DNA of 64,000 nt from Puteibacter caeruleilacunae (GTDB lineage: Bacteria > Bacteroidota > Bacteroidia > Bacteroidales > Prolixibacteraceae), in the NCBI GenBank assembly GCA_005217565.1, contig SJCO01000001.1, positions 561,893 to 625,892 of the forward strand, read 5' to 3'. This document shows, piece after piece, positions 37,482 through 47,071 of this stretch (positions are counted from its first letter, which is position 1; the number at the start of each line of letters is the position of its first letter). A program made the position numbers and the translations under genes. Under the pieces are notes generated by a model, which saw nothing but the letters and a program-made list of their open reading frames with translations, did not search any database and was not told the DNA's origin.

Positions 37482-38075
37482 ATGATAGAAGCAAAGGATG
37501 TAAGTTTGTCTTTCGGTGAACAAGAACTTTTCAAAGATCTAAACTTCCAAATACCAAAAGGAACAAATGTGGTTTTTGGAGGACCATCAGGTAGAGGAAA
37601 GTCTTCGCTATTGAAAATTATTCAGGGCTATATTCGTCCTGATAAAGGAAAGATATTAGTGAATGGTCGTGAGTTGAACGAGGAAACCATTGCAAAAATC
37701 AGAGGAGATATTGCCTGGATCCCTCAAAATATCAATCTTCCGGTGGATAAGGGGAGTGAATTAATGAAATTAATGGAGGTGAGCTCGCGTCAAAAGATTG
37801 CGGAAGAATATCTTGTGCAATTGGGGCTTAAACCTGAATTTCTTGATAAAGATTTTAGGGAGATTAGTGGGGGGCAAAAGCAACGGATTATTATAGCTAT
37901 TTGCATTGCTTTAGATAAAGAAATAATACTGCTTGACGAGCCAACGTCATCACTTGATGAAGAGTCAATTGCACTTTTGATTGATACAATGAAATCTCTT
38001 AACGAAAAGACGATTGTCAGTGCTTCTCATAATCAAACGTGGTTGAACAGTGTAGATCAAATTATAGAACTATGA
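37482..38075 (+). CDS. fetA: ABC transporter ATP-binding protein, FetA-like
   Basis: A 198-residue ABC ATPase. Walker A is GPSGRGKSS at residues 34-42, the signature is ISGGQKQR, and Walker B is IILLDEPTSSLDEES; the switch His is in VSASHNQTW. The adjacent permease belongs to the UPF0014/FetB family, so the pair resembles the FetAB system linked to iron export in E. coli. I choose ATG 37482 after a GGAGGAG-like site, rather than in-frame codons inside the DUF169 gene. It overlaps the permease gene by 4 bases. Confidence 0.85.
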   Translation: MIEAKDVSLSFGEQELFKDLNFQIPKGTNVVFGGPSGRGKSSLLKIIQGYIRPDKGKILVNGRELNEETIAKIRGDIAWIPQNINLPVDKGSELMKLMEVSSRQKIAEEYLVQLGLKPEFLDKDFREISGGQKQRIIIAICIALDKEIILLDEPTSSLDEESIALLIDTMKSLNEKTIVSASHNQTWLNSVDQIIEL

Positions 38076-38866
38076 ACGGGATTGCAGATATTAATATATG
38101 GGAACTCTTGCTGAGTTTTGGCCTGCTTGTCATTCCTTTGATGCTTTTCAGATGGTATAAGATCGGTTTGATTAAGAGTACTGTTATTAGTGTTGTGCGT
38201 ATGGGAATTCAATTGGCGTTGGTGGCAGTATATCTTGAGTGGGTGTTCGAAAAGAACAATGCATTGATTAATACCTTATGGGTTGTTATAATGCTAATGG
38301 TTGGGGTATTAACTTCAATCAAACGTGTTTCATTAAACTGGCGGTCGTTTGTTGTGCCTCTGTTTATTGCTGGTTTTACTGCAGTTCTTACTGTTGATGC
38401 CTTCTTCCTTGGAGCAATTATCAAGTTAGACTATGTTTTTGATGCCCGATACTTTATTCCTATTACAGGAATGATTTTGGGAAATTCATTGAATCATAAT
38501 ATCGTTGGTTTGAGTACTTATTTCAAGAGTTTGAAGGAGAAATCAGAATTGTATCAGTTTCTGCTAACCAATACAGGTGATGCAAAGTTAGCACTTCGTC
38601 CCTTCATTGGAGAAGCAGTTAAGCATGCATTGAATCCAATGATTGCCAACATGTCGGTGATGGGGATTATCTCCTTGCCAGGTATGATGACTGGACAAAT
38701 TCTTGGAGGTAGCTCACCGGCTACTGCAATAAAATATCAGATCATGATCATGTTGTCAATTTTTATTGGTTGTACATTGAATCTATTTTTGAGTATAATC
38801 CTGGCCAATAGGTCTGTGTTTAATAAGTATGGTAATTTGAATGTTGCAAAAATATTCAAGCGATAA
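38072..38866 (+). CDS. fetB: ABC transporter permease, FetB (UPF0014) family
   Basis: A 264-residue permease with about seven membrane helices. The early LFRWYKIGLIKSTVISVVRM and the later LRPFIGEAVKHALNPMIANM are characteristic of the FetB/YbbM family. With the preceding ATPase it forms a two-gene ABC transporter; the E. coli relative protects from iron-related oxidative stress. It overlaps fetA through ATGA at 38072. The role here is inferred. Confidence 0.85.
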   Translation: MNGIADINIWELLLSFGLLVIPLMLFRWYKIGLIKSTVISVVRMGIQLALVAVYLEWVFEKNNALINTLWVVIMLMVGVLTSIKRVSLNWRSFVVPLFIAGFTAVLTVDAFFLGAIIKLDYVFDARYFIPITGMILGNSLNHNIVGLSTYFKSLKEKSELYQFLLTNTGDAKLALRPFIGEAVKHALNPMIANMSVMGIISLPGMMTGQILGGSSPATAIKYQIMIMLSIFIGCTLNLFLSIILANRSVFNKYGNLNVAKIFKR

Positions 38867-39012
38867 AATAATTTTCGACAATGAAGTTGGATTAATATTA
38901 AGACGATATGGCTCGATATTTGTTACCAATTATGCTGAGTTGATTTAAGCAATCAGTTCGCAAAATATTGATTATTATCTTTTCACAATCGAAAGTAAAT
39001 AATGGTTACGCA

Positions 39013-39045
39013 GGGGGATCTTAACGGATCCCCTTTATTTTTTAT
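39013..39045 (+). terminator. Terminator after fetB
   Basis: GGGGGATC (39013-39020) and GATCCCC (39027-39033) form a GC-rich hairpin followed by TTTATTTTTT. The rest of the 38867-39236 gap has a promoter and a leader hairpin for the sulfatase gene. Confidence 0.65.
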
Positions 39046-39086
39046 GAAATATATTGGCTTTACTGATGTTTCCTCGGTTTTCTTAT

Positions 39087-39115
39087 TATTTTTGTAGGGC
39101 GATTGTAAAAATCGC
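39087..39115 (+). promoter_or_regulatory. -7 element and leader hairpin of the sulfatase gene
   Basis: TATTTTTG at 39087-39094 matches the -7 consensus; no clear -33 element is seen. Right after the expected start, GCGATT (39099-39104) and AATCGC (39110-39115) form a 6-bp stem with a 5-nt loop. The leader is then about 120 bases long. The hairpin could stabilise the mRNA end. Confidence 0.45.
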
Positions 39116-39236
39116 TATCCACACAATCTACATAAGCCAACCAACTTTATTTATAGTATTGGGAGAGGTGTATCCAATCCAATGCTTCAATTATCCTTTA
39201 AGAAGGAATGAAAACAAAGTGTTTTAATACAGATCT

Positions 39237-40796
39237 ATGATGAACTACAGTAAAAAGAGTTTGCTTTTGGCATTACCTGCGTTGGGAATGCTTGGAAGCT
39301 GCAATACTGCACCTAAGAAGGAAGCAGTAAAAGAGAATGTTAAGCCTAATGTGGTTGTAATCTATCTTGATGACCTGGGATATGGAGATGTGTCGGCGTA
39401 TGGAGCGACTGAACTTCAGACTCCTAATTTTGATAAGTTGGCTAATGGAGGAGTGCGTTTTACAAGTGGACATGCTACATCGGCAACTTGTACTCCGAGT
39501 CGCTATGGATTGCTTACCGGGACATATCCTTGGAGAAATGAGAAGGCAAGAATCTTGAAGGGGGATGCTCCTTTGTTGATTGGTACTGATCAGATGACAC
39601 TTCCTAAGATGATGAGCAAAGCTGGTTACCATACCGGTGTTGTTGGTAAGTGGCATTTGGGATTAGGTGATGGCAATGTGGATTGGAATAAGCGAGTTAC
39701 TCCTGGACCTAATGAAGTAGGATTCGATTATGCTTATATCATGGCGGCAACTCAGGACAGAGTTCCAACAGTGTATATCGATAACGGTCATGTCGATGGT
39801 TTAGATCCTAATGATCCTATCCAGGTTGACTATCGAAAGAATTTTGAAGGAGAACCAACAGGTAAGGATAATCCTGAAATGCTTACGATGAAATGGCATC
39901 ATGGTCATAACAACAGTATCGTTAATGGTATTCCTCGTATTGGTTTCATGAAAGGTGGAGAGAAAGCTAAGTGGAAAGATGTTGATATGGCTGATCATTT
40001 CCTGGCTAAAGCACAGGCATATGTGAAAGAGCATAAAAATGAACCTTTCTTCTTGTATTATGCATTACAGCAGCCTCACGTACCTCGTACTCCACATCCT
40101 CGTTTTGTCGGAAAATCGGGAATGGGACCTCGTGGAGATGTGATTGTTGAAGCTGATTGGTGTGTTGGTGAGTTTTTAAAGACCTTAGAGCAAGAAGGAC
40201 TAATGGAGAATACCTTAATTGTTTTCTCTAGTGATAATGGTCCTGTACTTAACGATGGTTATCATGATGATGCTGTTGAAAAATTAGGTGATCATATTCC
40301 TGCTGGACCACTTCGTGGTGGAAAGTATAGCTTATTCCAGGCAGGTACTCGTGTACCATTTATCGCTTATTGGAAAGGACATATTCAGCCTAAAGTGTCT
40401 GATGCAGTGATCTGTCAGATGGATTTATTTGGATCACTTGCTCAACTAGTAGGATCAGATATTAAGACTGCTGATAGTGAACCTATGCTTGATGTACTAA
40501 TGGGCAAAAAAGATGAAGGTCGCAAAGAGTTGGTGCTTGAAGCTACGTCTCGTACTGCTTTGCGTATGGGCGATTGGATGTTGATTCCTCCTTATAAAGG
40601 TGCGGCTGTAAATAAATGGGTGAATATTGAATTGGGTAACGATAAAGGATATCAACTTTATAATTTGAAAGAAGATATTGGTGAGAAGAACAACCTTGCT
40701 GATAGCAATCCAGAGAAATTAAAAGAGATGATTGAGCGTTATACTGTTCTTCGTGGTAAAGCTCCACAAAAAGTTAAAAAGCTTGAGCTTCATTAG
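39237..40796 (+). CDS. Lipoprotein sulfatase (S1 family)
   Basis: A 519-residue type I sulfatase that hydrolyses sulfate esters, probably of a polysaccharide. The signal has lipobox LGSC, so it is membrane anchored and faces the periplasm. The metal-binding Asp pair is in YLDDLGYGD. Cys85 in CTPSRYGLLTG is the residue converted to formylglycine; conserved KWHLG and SSDNG follow. Its place before fucose isomerase and permease genes suggests sulfated fucan or another fucose-containing glycan as substrate, which is inference. The maturase is not in this window. Confidence 0.92.
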   Translation: MMNYSKKSLLLALPALGMLGSCNTAPKKEAVKENVKPNVVVIYLDDLGYGDVSAYGATELQTPNFDKLANGGVRFTSGHATSATCTPSRYGLLTGTYPWRNEKARILKGDAPLLIGTDQMTLPKMMSKAGYHTGVVGKWHLGLGDGNVDWNKRVTPGPNEVGFDYAYIMAATQDRVPTVYIDNGHVDGLDPNDPIQVDYRKNFEGEPTGKDNPEMLTMKWHHGHNNSIVNGIPRIGFMKGGEKAKWKDVDMADHFLAKAQAYVKEHKNEPFFLYYALQQPHVPRTPHPRFVGKSGMGPRGDVIVEADWCVGEFLKTLEQEGLMENTLIVFSSDNGPVLNDGYHDDAVEKLGDHIPAGPLRGGKYSLFQAGTRVPFIAYWKGHIQPKVSDAVICQMDLFGSLAQLVGSDIKTADSEPMLDVLMGKKDEGRKELVLEATSRTALRMGDWMLIPPYKGAAVNKWVNIELGNDKGYQLYNLKEDIGEKNNLADSNPEKLKEMIERYTVLRGKAPQKVKKLELH

Positions 40797-40821
40797 AATT
40801 CCCATTTTATAATATTGTTTC

Positions 40822-40865
40822 AAAGCACAGATGCGATTTAGTATTGGCATCTGTGCTTTTTTTGT
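40822..40865 (+). terminator. Terminator after the sulfatase gene
   Basis: AAAGCACAGATGC (40822-40834) and GCATCTGTGCTTT (40847-40859) form a perfect 13-bp stem followed by seven T. Confidence 0.8.
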
Positions 40866-40881
40866 ATCCTTTCTTACCGCG

Positions 40882-40966
40882 TACTGCTATAGTGACTTTC
40901 CGAGTGGTTACCTTTTTTATAAAAATTGAATGTATCGTTTTAGCTTGAATATAGCAGTATTACTGC
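40882..40966. promoter_or_regulatory. Candidate operator half-sites upstream of fucI
   Basis: TACTGC occurs at 40882-40887 and 40961-40966, and its complement GCAGTA at 40954-40959; the latter two form a palindrome around one central base. The longer segment 40882-40892 is inverted at 40949-40959 with 10 of 11 matches. These could be sites for the GntR-type regulator encoded at 45827. Confidence 0.35.
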
Positions 40967-41026
40967 ACTACAGATGATATTTCAGAACCACTATAATTGA
41001 AATCCCAAAAATAATATTGCTTAACT

Positions 41027-41058
41027 ATTTCTTAATAAAAAGAAAATATCTATTTTTG
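41027..41058 (+). promoter_or_regulatory. Promoter of fucI
   Basis: TTG at 41027-41029, a 21-base spacer and TATTTTTG at 41051-41058. The leader contains a hairpin CAGGAC-aagata-GTCCTG at 41071-41088. Confidence 0.6.
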
Positions 41059-41121
41059 ACCAGCACAGTACAGGACAAGATAGTCCTGCAACGATAAATA
41101 TTAACTTATTACCAAGATATT

Positions 41122-42909
41122 ATGAGTAACAGATTAATTGGCCAACTTCCTAAAGTTGGTATTCGTCCAGTAATCGATGGACGTGAGCGCGGAGTTCGTG
41201 AGTCATTGGAAGATCAATGTATGAATATGGCAAAAGCTGCTGCAAAATTGATCGAAGAGAATTTACGTTTCCCTAGTGGAGAGAAAGTTGAATGTGTTAT
41301 CGCTGATACAAATATTGGTGGTGTTGCTGAAGCTGCAATGTGCGCTGATAAATTTCAACGTGAGGGAGTAGGTGTTTCTCTTACTGTTACTCCATGTTGG
41401 TGTTATGGAACAGAGGTGATGGATACCGATCCATTGATGCCAAAAGCAGTTTGGGGATTCAACGGAACAGAGCGTCCAGGAGCAGTATATTTGGCTGCTG
41501 CTTTGGCTGGTTACTCTCAAAAAGGATTGCCAACATTCGGTATTTACGGTCGTGATGTACAAGATGCTGGCGATACGGAAATCCCAGAGGATGTACAAGG
41601 AAAGATCCTGAACTTTGTTAAGTGTGGACTGGCTGTTGCAACAATGAAAGGTAAATCATACTTATCATTGGGATATAGCTCAATGGGTATTGCTGGTTCT
41701 ATGGTTGATACTAACTTCTTCCAGGATTATCTGGGTATTCGTACCGAGTTTGTTGAGTCTCTTGAGATCTTGCGACGTATTGACGAAGGTATCTTCGATC
41801 AGGAAGAGTTTGAGAAGGCAATGGCATGGACAAAGGAGAACTGTAAAGAAGGAGAGGATCCTAATGCTCCAGAACAACAGGCTGATGAAGCTCGCAAGCA
41901 GGTAGAGTGGGAAATGGTTGTGAAAATGGCACTTATTTGTCGTGACATTATGGTGGGTAACCCTAAACTTGTAGAGATGGGATACCGTGAAGAAGGTCTA
42001 GGTAGAAATGCAATTGCAGGTGGATTCCAGGGACAACGTCAGTGGACCGATTATCAACCAAATGCAGACTTCCCAGAAGCTATTCTTAATTCATCATTTG
42101 ACTGGAACGGTATTCGTGAAGCATTTGTGTTTGCAACTGAAAATGATAGTTTGAATGCTGTTGCAATGTTGTTTGGTCACTTAGTATCCGATACTGCACA
42201 GATCTTCTCTGATGTAAGAACTTACTGGAGTCCTGAGGCTGTGAAGCGCGTAACAGGAAAAGAACTATCCGGAACTGCAGAAAATGGTATTATACACTTG
42301 ATCAACTCTGGTTCTACTACACTTGATGCTACTGCTCAACAGCGCGACGCAGAAGGTAATCCTGTAATGAAGCCTTTCTGGGAGATTACTGAAGAAGAAG
42401 CTCAAAAATGTTTGGATAAAACTGTTTGGCCACAAGCTGATCGTGGTTACTTCCGTAGTGGTGGTTACTCTTCTCTATTCAAGACAGAAGGAGAGATGCC
42501 TGTTACGATGTCACGTGTTAACCTTGTTAAAGGTGTTGGTCCTGTTCTTCAAATTGCAGAAGGATGGACTGTTGAATTACCTGAGGATATCCACGATGTA
42601 TTGGATAAGAGAACTAATCCAACCTGGCCTACTACATGGTTCGTGCCTAAAGTAACAGGTGAAGGTGCATTTAAAGATGTTTATACTGTAATGGCTAACT
42701 GGGGTGCTAACCACGGTGCAATTAGTTATGGTCATATTGGTGATAAATTAATCACGTTGGCATCTATGTTACGTATTCCTGTATGCATGCACAATGTTGA
42801 GGAAGATAAGGTATTCAGACCAAGTGCATGGGCTGCATTTGGAGAGGATAAAGAAGGTTCTGATTATAGGGCTTGTGAAACTTACGGTCCTTTATACGGA
42901 ATTAAATAA
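41122..42909 (+). CDS. fucI: L-fucose isomerase
   Basis: A 595-residue cytoplasmic enzyme converting L-fucose to L-fuculose (and D-arabinose to D-ribulose) with Mn2+. Length matches the E. coli enzyme (591), and the metal ligands are conserved at Glu340, Asp364 and His531, each three positions after the E. coli residues ([29 protein letters not shown]). It has its own promoter and leader hairpin and is followed by a terminator-like hairpin, so its level may be set apart from the downstream genes. It is the first step after fucose import by the fucP product. Confidence 0.96.
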   Translation: MSNRLIGQLPKVGIRPVIDGRERGVRESLEDQCMNMAKAAAKLIEENLRFPSGEKVECVIADTNIGGVAEAAMCADKFQREGVGVSLTVTPCWCYGTEVMDTDPLMPKAVWGFNGTERPGAVYLAAALAGYSQKGLPTFGIYGRDVQDAGDTEIPEDVQGKILNFVKCGLAVATMKGKSYLSLGYSSMGIAGSMVDTNFFQDYLGIRTEFVESLEILRRIDEGIFDQEEFEKAMAWTKENCKEGEDPNAPEQQADEARKQVEWEMVVKMALICRDIMVGNPKLVEMGYREEGLGRNAIAGGFQGQRQWTDYQPNADFPEAILNSSFDWNGIREAFVFATENDSLNAVAMLFGHLVSDTAQIFSDVRTYWSPEAVKRVTGKELSGTAENGIIHLINSGSTTLDATAQQRDAEGNPVMKPFWEITEEEAQKCLDKTVWPQADRGYFRSGGYSSLFKTEGEMPVTMSRVNLVKGVGPVLQIAEGWTVELPEDIHDVLDKRTNPTWPTTWFVPKVTGEGAFKDVYTVMANWGANHGAISYGHIGDKLITLASMLRIPVCMHNVEEDKVFRPSAWAAFGEDKEGSDYRACETYGPLYGIK

Positions 42910-42918
42910 TATAAATTT

Positions 42919-42954
42919 GGCCATGTCTTAATTTAAGGCATGGCCTTTGTTTTC
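42919..42954 (+). terminator. Terminator after fucI
   Basis: GGCCATGTCTTAA (42919-42931) pairs with the segment ending CATGGCC (42945), with one G-T pair, followed by TTTGTTTT. Confidence 0.7.
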
Positions 42955-42976
42955 TTGATTCTAAAACACACAAACC

Positions 42977-44212
42977 ATGAAACTAACATTCCCGGTTTTG
43001 ATGCTCATTTGTCTCATAGGATGTGCGCCAAAAGGAAAAAAGAAAGAAAATACCAACGCAACAATGGAAAAAGAGTTTAAAAAAGGTACATATGGCTATG
43101 ACCTTGATGTAATGTCAAAGCATGTTGATGTGGTTGAACTAACAGATGGTAACGCACGAGTTGCTTTAGTTCCTGCATATCAAGGTCGTGTTATGACTAG
43201 TTCTGCAGAAGGAGCAGAAGGCTTTAGCTTCGGATGGATCAACCACGATTTGATTAAATCAGGAGAGGTTCAGGAGCATATGAATGCTTTTGGAGGTGAA
43301 GAGCGCTTATGGCTTGGACCTGAAGGAGGCCAGTTTTCTATCTACTTTAAGAAAGGTTCAAAATTCGAGTTTAGTGATTGGTTTGTTCCTAAAGAAATTG
43401 ATACTGAGGGATTTGATATTATAGCTAAGACTGATAAAAGCGTAAGTTTTGTTAAAACGTTTAAGCTTGAGAATTACTCAGGTACTAAATTTGACATTAA
43501 AATTAATCGTGCAGTAAACCTGTTAGATAAGAATGTTTTAGCCGAAAAGCTTAGCTGTGATATGGAAAAAGTACAGGCAGTAGCTTACGAATCGGTTAAT
43601 ACATTAACTAACGTTGGTGATAATAACTGGACTAAAGAAAACGGATTACTTTCTATTTGGATGCTTGGAATGTTGACTCCTTCACCTGGTGTTACTGTTG
43701 TTATTCCAGTAAAAGAAGGTGATGAGGCCAAGTTAGGACCTCAGGTTAACGACGATTATTTTGGAAAGATCTCTGCTGATCGCCTAAAAGTGGAAGATAA
43801 TACTGTATTTTTTAAATGTGACGGAAAAAGTAGAGGAAAGCTAGGAATTCCTCCATTGCGTGCAAAAAGATTTCTTGGTAGCTACGATGAGTTGAATAAT
43901 ATTCTAACCTTGCTGGAATGTGAATTACCAGAAGGTGAATCAGATTATGTGAATTCAGCATGGGAGCTTCAAGATAATCCTTATGGTGGTGATGCGATTA
44001 ACTCGTATAACGATGGACCACTTGAGGATGGTTCTCAAATGGGACCATTTTATGAATTAGAAAGCTCTTCTCCTGCAGCCAAATTAGCCGCTGGCGAGAA
44101 GATTGATCATGTACAACGAACTTATCACCTAACAGGAGATAAGGCTGAGTTGGATGCAATTGCGAAAGCAAAATTAGGTGTTTCTCTTGATCAGATCATT
44201 TCAATGTTTTAA
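42977..44212 (+). CDS. DUF6786-like lipoprotein, probable mutarotase-like fold
   Basis: A 411-residue lipoprotein (lipobox IGC, Cys15). The mature part is beta-rich with repeated strands and motifs such as YQGRVMTSSAEGAEG, NAFGGEERLWLGPEGG and VNSAWELQDNPYGGDA, resembling the DUF6786 family. Such proteins look like the galactose mutarotase/supersandwich fold and may bind sugars. Its position between fucI and fucP suggests a role in fucose or fucoside handling in the periplasm, perhaps anomer interconversion; this is inference. Confidence 0.65.
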   Translation: MKLTFPVLMLICLIGCAPKGKKKENTNATMEKEFKKGTYGYDLDVMSKHVDVVELTDGNARVALVPAYQGRVMTSSAEGAEGFSFGWINHDLIKSGEVQEHMNAFGGEERLWLGPEGGQFSIYFKKGSKFEFSDWFVPKEIDTEGFDIIAKTDKSVSFVKTFKLENYSGTKFDIKINRAVNLLDKNVLAEKLSCDMEKVQAVAYESVNTLTNVGDNNWTKENGLLSIWMLGMLTPSPGVTVVIPVKEGDEAKLGPQVNDDYFGKISADRLKVEDNTVFFKCDGKSRGKLGIPPLRAKRFLGSYDELNNILTLLECELPEGESDYVNSAWELQDNPYGGDAINSYNDGPLEDGSQMGPFYELESSSPAAKLAAGEKIDHVQRTYHLTGDKAELDAIAKAKLGVSLDQIISMF

Positions 44213-44368
44213 TTTAGGTGATCTTAATTTAAACCAATTGACTAATAGAGTATATAATCCTTGGTTAATGAGCTGTGTGATAGGTTATAGTAATACTATT
44301 ACGATAACTAAGAAGAGAAATAAGATACGTATCAAGGTTAATTATTCTGGAATCTTAAAACAATATTG

Positions 44369-45658
44369 ATGAAAGCTAAAGTTGTATCGAAGGAATTAAT
44401 GATTCCGTTTATCATGATTACTGCCCTATTTTCTCTGTGGGGCTTTGCGAATGATATAACGAATCCTATGGTTGCGGCCTTTAAAACGGTCATGGAGATT
44501 TCTAATGCAAAGGCATCGTTGGTGCAGTTTGCATTTTATGGAGGTTATGGAACAATGGCAATCCCGGCGGCATTGTTCGTGAAGAAGTATAGCTACAAAA
44601 AGGGTGTGCTTCTGGGATTGATATTATATGCAACAGGTGCATTACTTTTTTATCCTGCTGCACAGTTTGAGATGTTTGGATTCTTTTTAGGATCATTATA
44701 CATCTTGACTTTCGGATTGGCATTTTTGGAGACTACTGCTAATCCATATATTCTATCAATGGGTGATGAAGAAACAGCTACCAGAAGATTGAATCTGGCA
44801 CAGTCGTTTAATCCATTGGGATCTATTCTGGGTATGGTTGTTGCTTCGAAATTCATTCTAGCAGCACTTGAGTCTGATGTACGTGATGCAGCGGGAGAGT
44901 TAGTCTTTCCTACTTTAAGTGTTGCAGAGAAAGCTACAATTAGAACACATGATCTTGCAATTATTCGAGATCCATATGTGGCATTAGGTTTTGTAGTATT
45001 GGTGATGTTTGTTATTATTTTGGTAGCGAAGATGCCAGAACGTAAGAATGCTGATCACAACATTCGTCCGGCTGAAACATTCGGAAGACTATTCAAAAAT
45101 AAGAAGTATTATGAAGGGGTAATTGCTCAGGTATTTTATGTGGCTGCACAGATTATGTGTTGGACATTTATTATTCAGTATGCCGAAAACCTGGGAATCA
45201 CTAAAGCTACAGCGCAGAACTATAATATTGCAGCGATGGCCTTATTCATTACCAGTCGCTTTATTAGTACTGCCTTAATGAAATACTTTAATCCAAGAAG
45301 AATGTTAACATTCTTTGCTATTGGAGGTATGGTGACAACTACTGGTGTTATCTTGATCGAAGGTCAACTTGGACTATACTGTTTGGTTGCTACTTCAGGA
45401 TTCATGTCATTGATGTTCCCAACAATCTATGGTATTGCTCTTCATGGTTTAGGTGATGATGCAACGATTGGTGCTGCAGGTTTGGTTATGGCTATTGTGG
45501 GTGGTGCTTTGATGCCTCCTATTCAAGGAGCTATTATCGACCTTGGAACTGTGGGTTGGTTGCCAGCTGTAAACTTTTCTTTCATCTTACCATTCATTTG
45601 CTTTGTAGCCATTGCAATTTATGGTTACCGAACGTTGACAGTGCATAAGGATGCTTAG
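44369..45658 (+). CDS. fucP: L-fucose:H+ symporter permease
   Basis: A 430-residue major facilitator superfamily transporter of the FHS/FucP group with 12 helices. The first loops carry FALWGFANDITNP-like sequence (FSLWGFANDITNPMVAAF), and helix 5 region has LETTANPYILSMGDEETATR, both typical of FucP. It brings L-fucose into the cytoplasm for FucI. I use ATG 44369 rather than the TTG one codon before. It is followed by a terminator and the GntR gene. Confidence 0.92.
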   Translation: MKAKVVSKELMIPFIMITALFSLWGFANDITNPMVAAFKTVMEISNAKASLVQFAFYGGYGTMAIPAALFVKKYSYKKGVLLGLILYATGALLFYPAAQFEMFGFFLGSLYILTFGLAFLETTANPYILSMGDEETATRRLNLAQSFNPLGSILGMVVASKFILAALESDVRDAAGELVFPTLSVAEKATIRTHDLAIIRDPYVALGFVVLVMFVIILVAKMPERKNADHNIRPAETFGRLFKNKKYYEGVIAQVFYVAAQIMCWTFIIQYAENLGITKATAQNYNIAAMALFITSRFISTALMKYFNPRRMLTFFAIGGMVTTTGVILIEGQLGLYCLVATSGFMSLMFPTIYGIALHGLGDDATIGAAGLVMAIVGGALMPPIQGAIIDLGTVGWLPAVNFSFILPFICFVAIAIYGYRTLTVHKDA

Positions 45659-45682
45659 TCTTATCCTTTTGAAATATTGAAA

Positions 45683-45709
45683 AGGGGGAGCAATTGACTC
45701 CCTCTTTTT
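45683..45709 (+). terminator. Terminator after fucP
   Basis: GGGGGAG (45684-45690) pairs with CTCCCTC (45699-45705), followed by TTTTTG. Confidence 0.6.
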
Positions 45710-45826
45710 GCATCTGATGTTGTATTTTGTGTAAATTGTTTGTCAGTTGAGGATAAGATTTGCTGATTGAGGTTGGAGTTTCGATAATTTTTCAAACATT
45801 TGCACCCAAATTAAAAGAGTCTGCTT

Positions 45827-46822
45827 ATGTCAGAATTCATATTTAAAATAGACGAGAGTTCGAATCAGACAAAAGTACAGCAATTGATTCATGCAATTTC
45901 TGAAGCAATTGCAACAGGTATTTTAAAAGAGGGTGATTTTTTACCATCAGTGAATAAACTGAGTAAAGATAGTGGGGTTTCGCGCGATACTATTTTTAAG
46001 GCTTATACGAAGTTAAAACAGAGAAGTCTAGTTGCATCAACACCTACCAAAGGGTATTATGTTGCTAACGAGAAGTATAACGTATTTATGCTACTTGATG
46101 ACTTTAGTTCTTTTAAAGAGCAACTCTACAAAAGCTTTCGAAAGAATTTGCCTGATTCATATACAGTCGACTTGATGTTTCATCATTACAATAGAGAGGT
46201 TTTTGATCAATTGATTCAGAATAACCTTGGCAAATACAGTATGTATATTGTAATGAATCTCGATAATAAAAAGCTTCGAGATACAGTTAAAATGATTGAT
46301 CCTGATAAATTGTTGATTCTCGATATGGGAAAGCCTGTTAGTGAGGATATATCATATTTAACACAGGAGTTTAATCAAGCTGCATATAACTGTTTAGATG
46401 AGGCGAAAGAGGAATTATTAAAATACGATGAGTTTATTTTGGCTTATCCTGAGAAGATTCCTCACCCTAAAGATATCTTTAAAGCATTTAAACGCTTTTG
46501 CAACGAGAATGATATTAAGGGACAAATCATAGAGGAGGTTGAAGATGTAGAACTCCGCAAAGGACAAGCATTTTGGCTGATTAAGGATAGTCAGTTAGTA
46601 AATGTTGTCCGACGAAGCAGGGAGAGTCAACTTGAACTTGGTAAAGATATTGGTGTACTTTCATATAATGATACTCCAATGAAGGAGGTCATTGATAAAG
46701 GTATCAGTGTAATTTCATCAGATTTCGATTTAATGGGGAAATTGGCAGCTCAGTTTGTGACTAAGAAAAAAAAGGTTCGAACTGTTATTGATACCAACTA
46801 CATTTCAAGAGGTTCATTGTAA
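45827..46822 (+). CDS. fucR: GntR-family regulator, probable fucose regulator
   Basis: A 331-residue regulator with an N-terminal winged helix of the GntR type (LKEGDFLPSVNKLSKDSGVS, RDTIFKAYTKLKQR) and a C-terminal half that looks like a sugar-binding periplasmic-protein fold (LVNVVRRSRESQLELGKDIG, VLSYNDTPMKEVIDKGISVI). This arrangement and its place next to fucP match the GntR-type FucR repressor known in Bacteroides. It probably senses fucose or a metabolite. It has a separate transcript ending in a strong terminator. The symbol is inferred from context. Confidence 0.85.
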   Translation: MSEFIFKIDESSNQTKVQQLIHAISEAIATGILKEGDFLPSVNKLSKDSGVSRDTIFKAYTKLKQRSLVASTPTKGYYVANEKYNVFMLLDDFSSFKEQLYKSFRKNLPDSYTVDLMFHHYNREVFDQLIQNNLGKYSMYIVMNLDNKKLRDTVKMIDPDKLLILDMGKPVSEDISYLTQEFNQAAYNCLDEAKEELLKYDEFILAYPEKIPHPKDIFKAFKRFCNENDIKGQIIEEVEDVELRKGQAFWLIKDSQLVNVVRRSRESQLELGKDIGVLSYNDTPMKEVIDKGISVISSDFDLMGKLAAQFVTKKKKVRTVIDTNYISRGSL

Positions 46823-46846
46823 GGATATTAATCCCTTAGATATTGG

Positions 46847-46876
46847 GCACCTTCATTAGTGGAGGTGCTTTTTTTT
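46847..46876 (+). terminator. Terminator after the GntR gene
   Basis: GCACCTTCA (46847-46855) pairs with TGGAGGTGC (46860-46868), followed by eight or more T. Confidence 0.75.
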
Positions 46877-47071
46877 ATTCGTTTGTAGATTATGTTTCCA
46901 TCTCGGTACTATTTTTGTAACTAAAGAATTTCAAAAAAAAATTGGTGGTTGACTGCAACCCCAAGTAACAAAATTTGTCATTGATGAATGTAATAGGGTG
47001 CTATTGCTCTTTTAAGGTGCAGTAGTAATTGATAAGATAGAACAACTTTTTTTAATCTAAATGAATCGAAT

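Noticed and set aside
44178-44369. A 63-residue frame between the DUF6786-like gene and fucP
   Set aside because: It overlaps the end of the upstream gene and has no domain or clear start signal.
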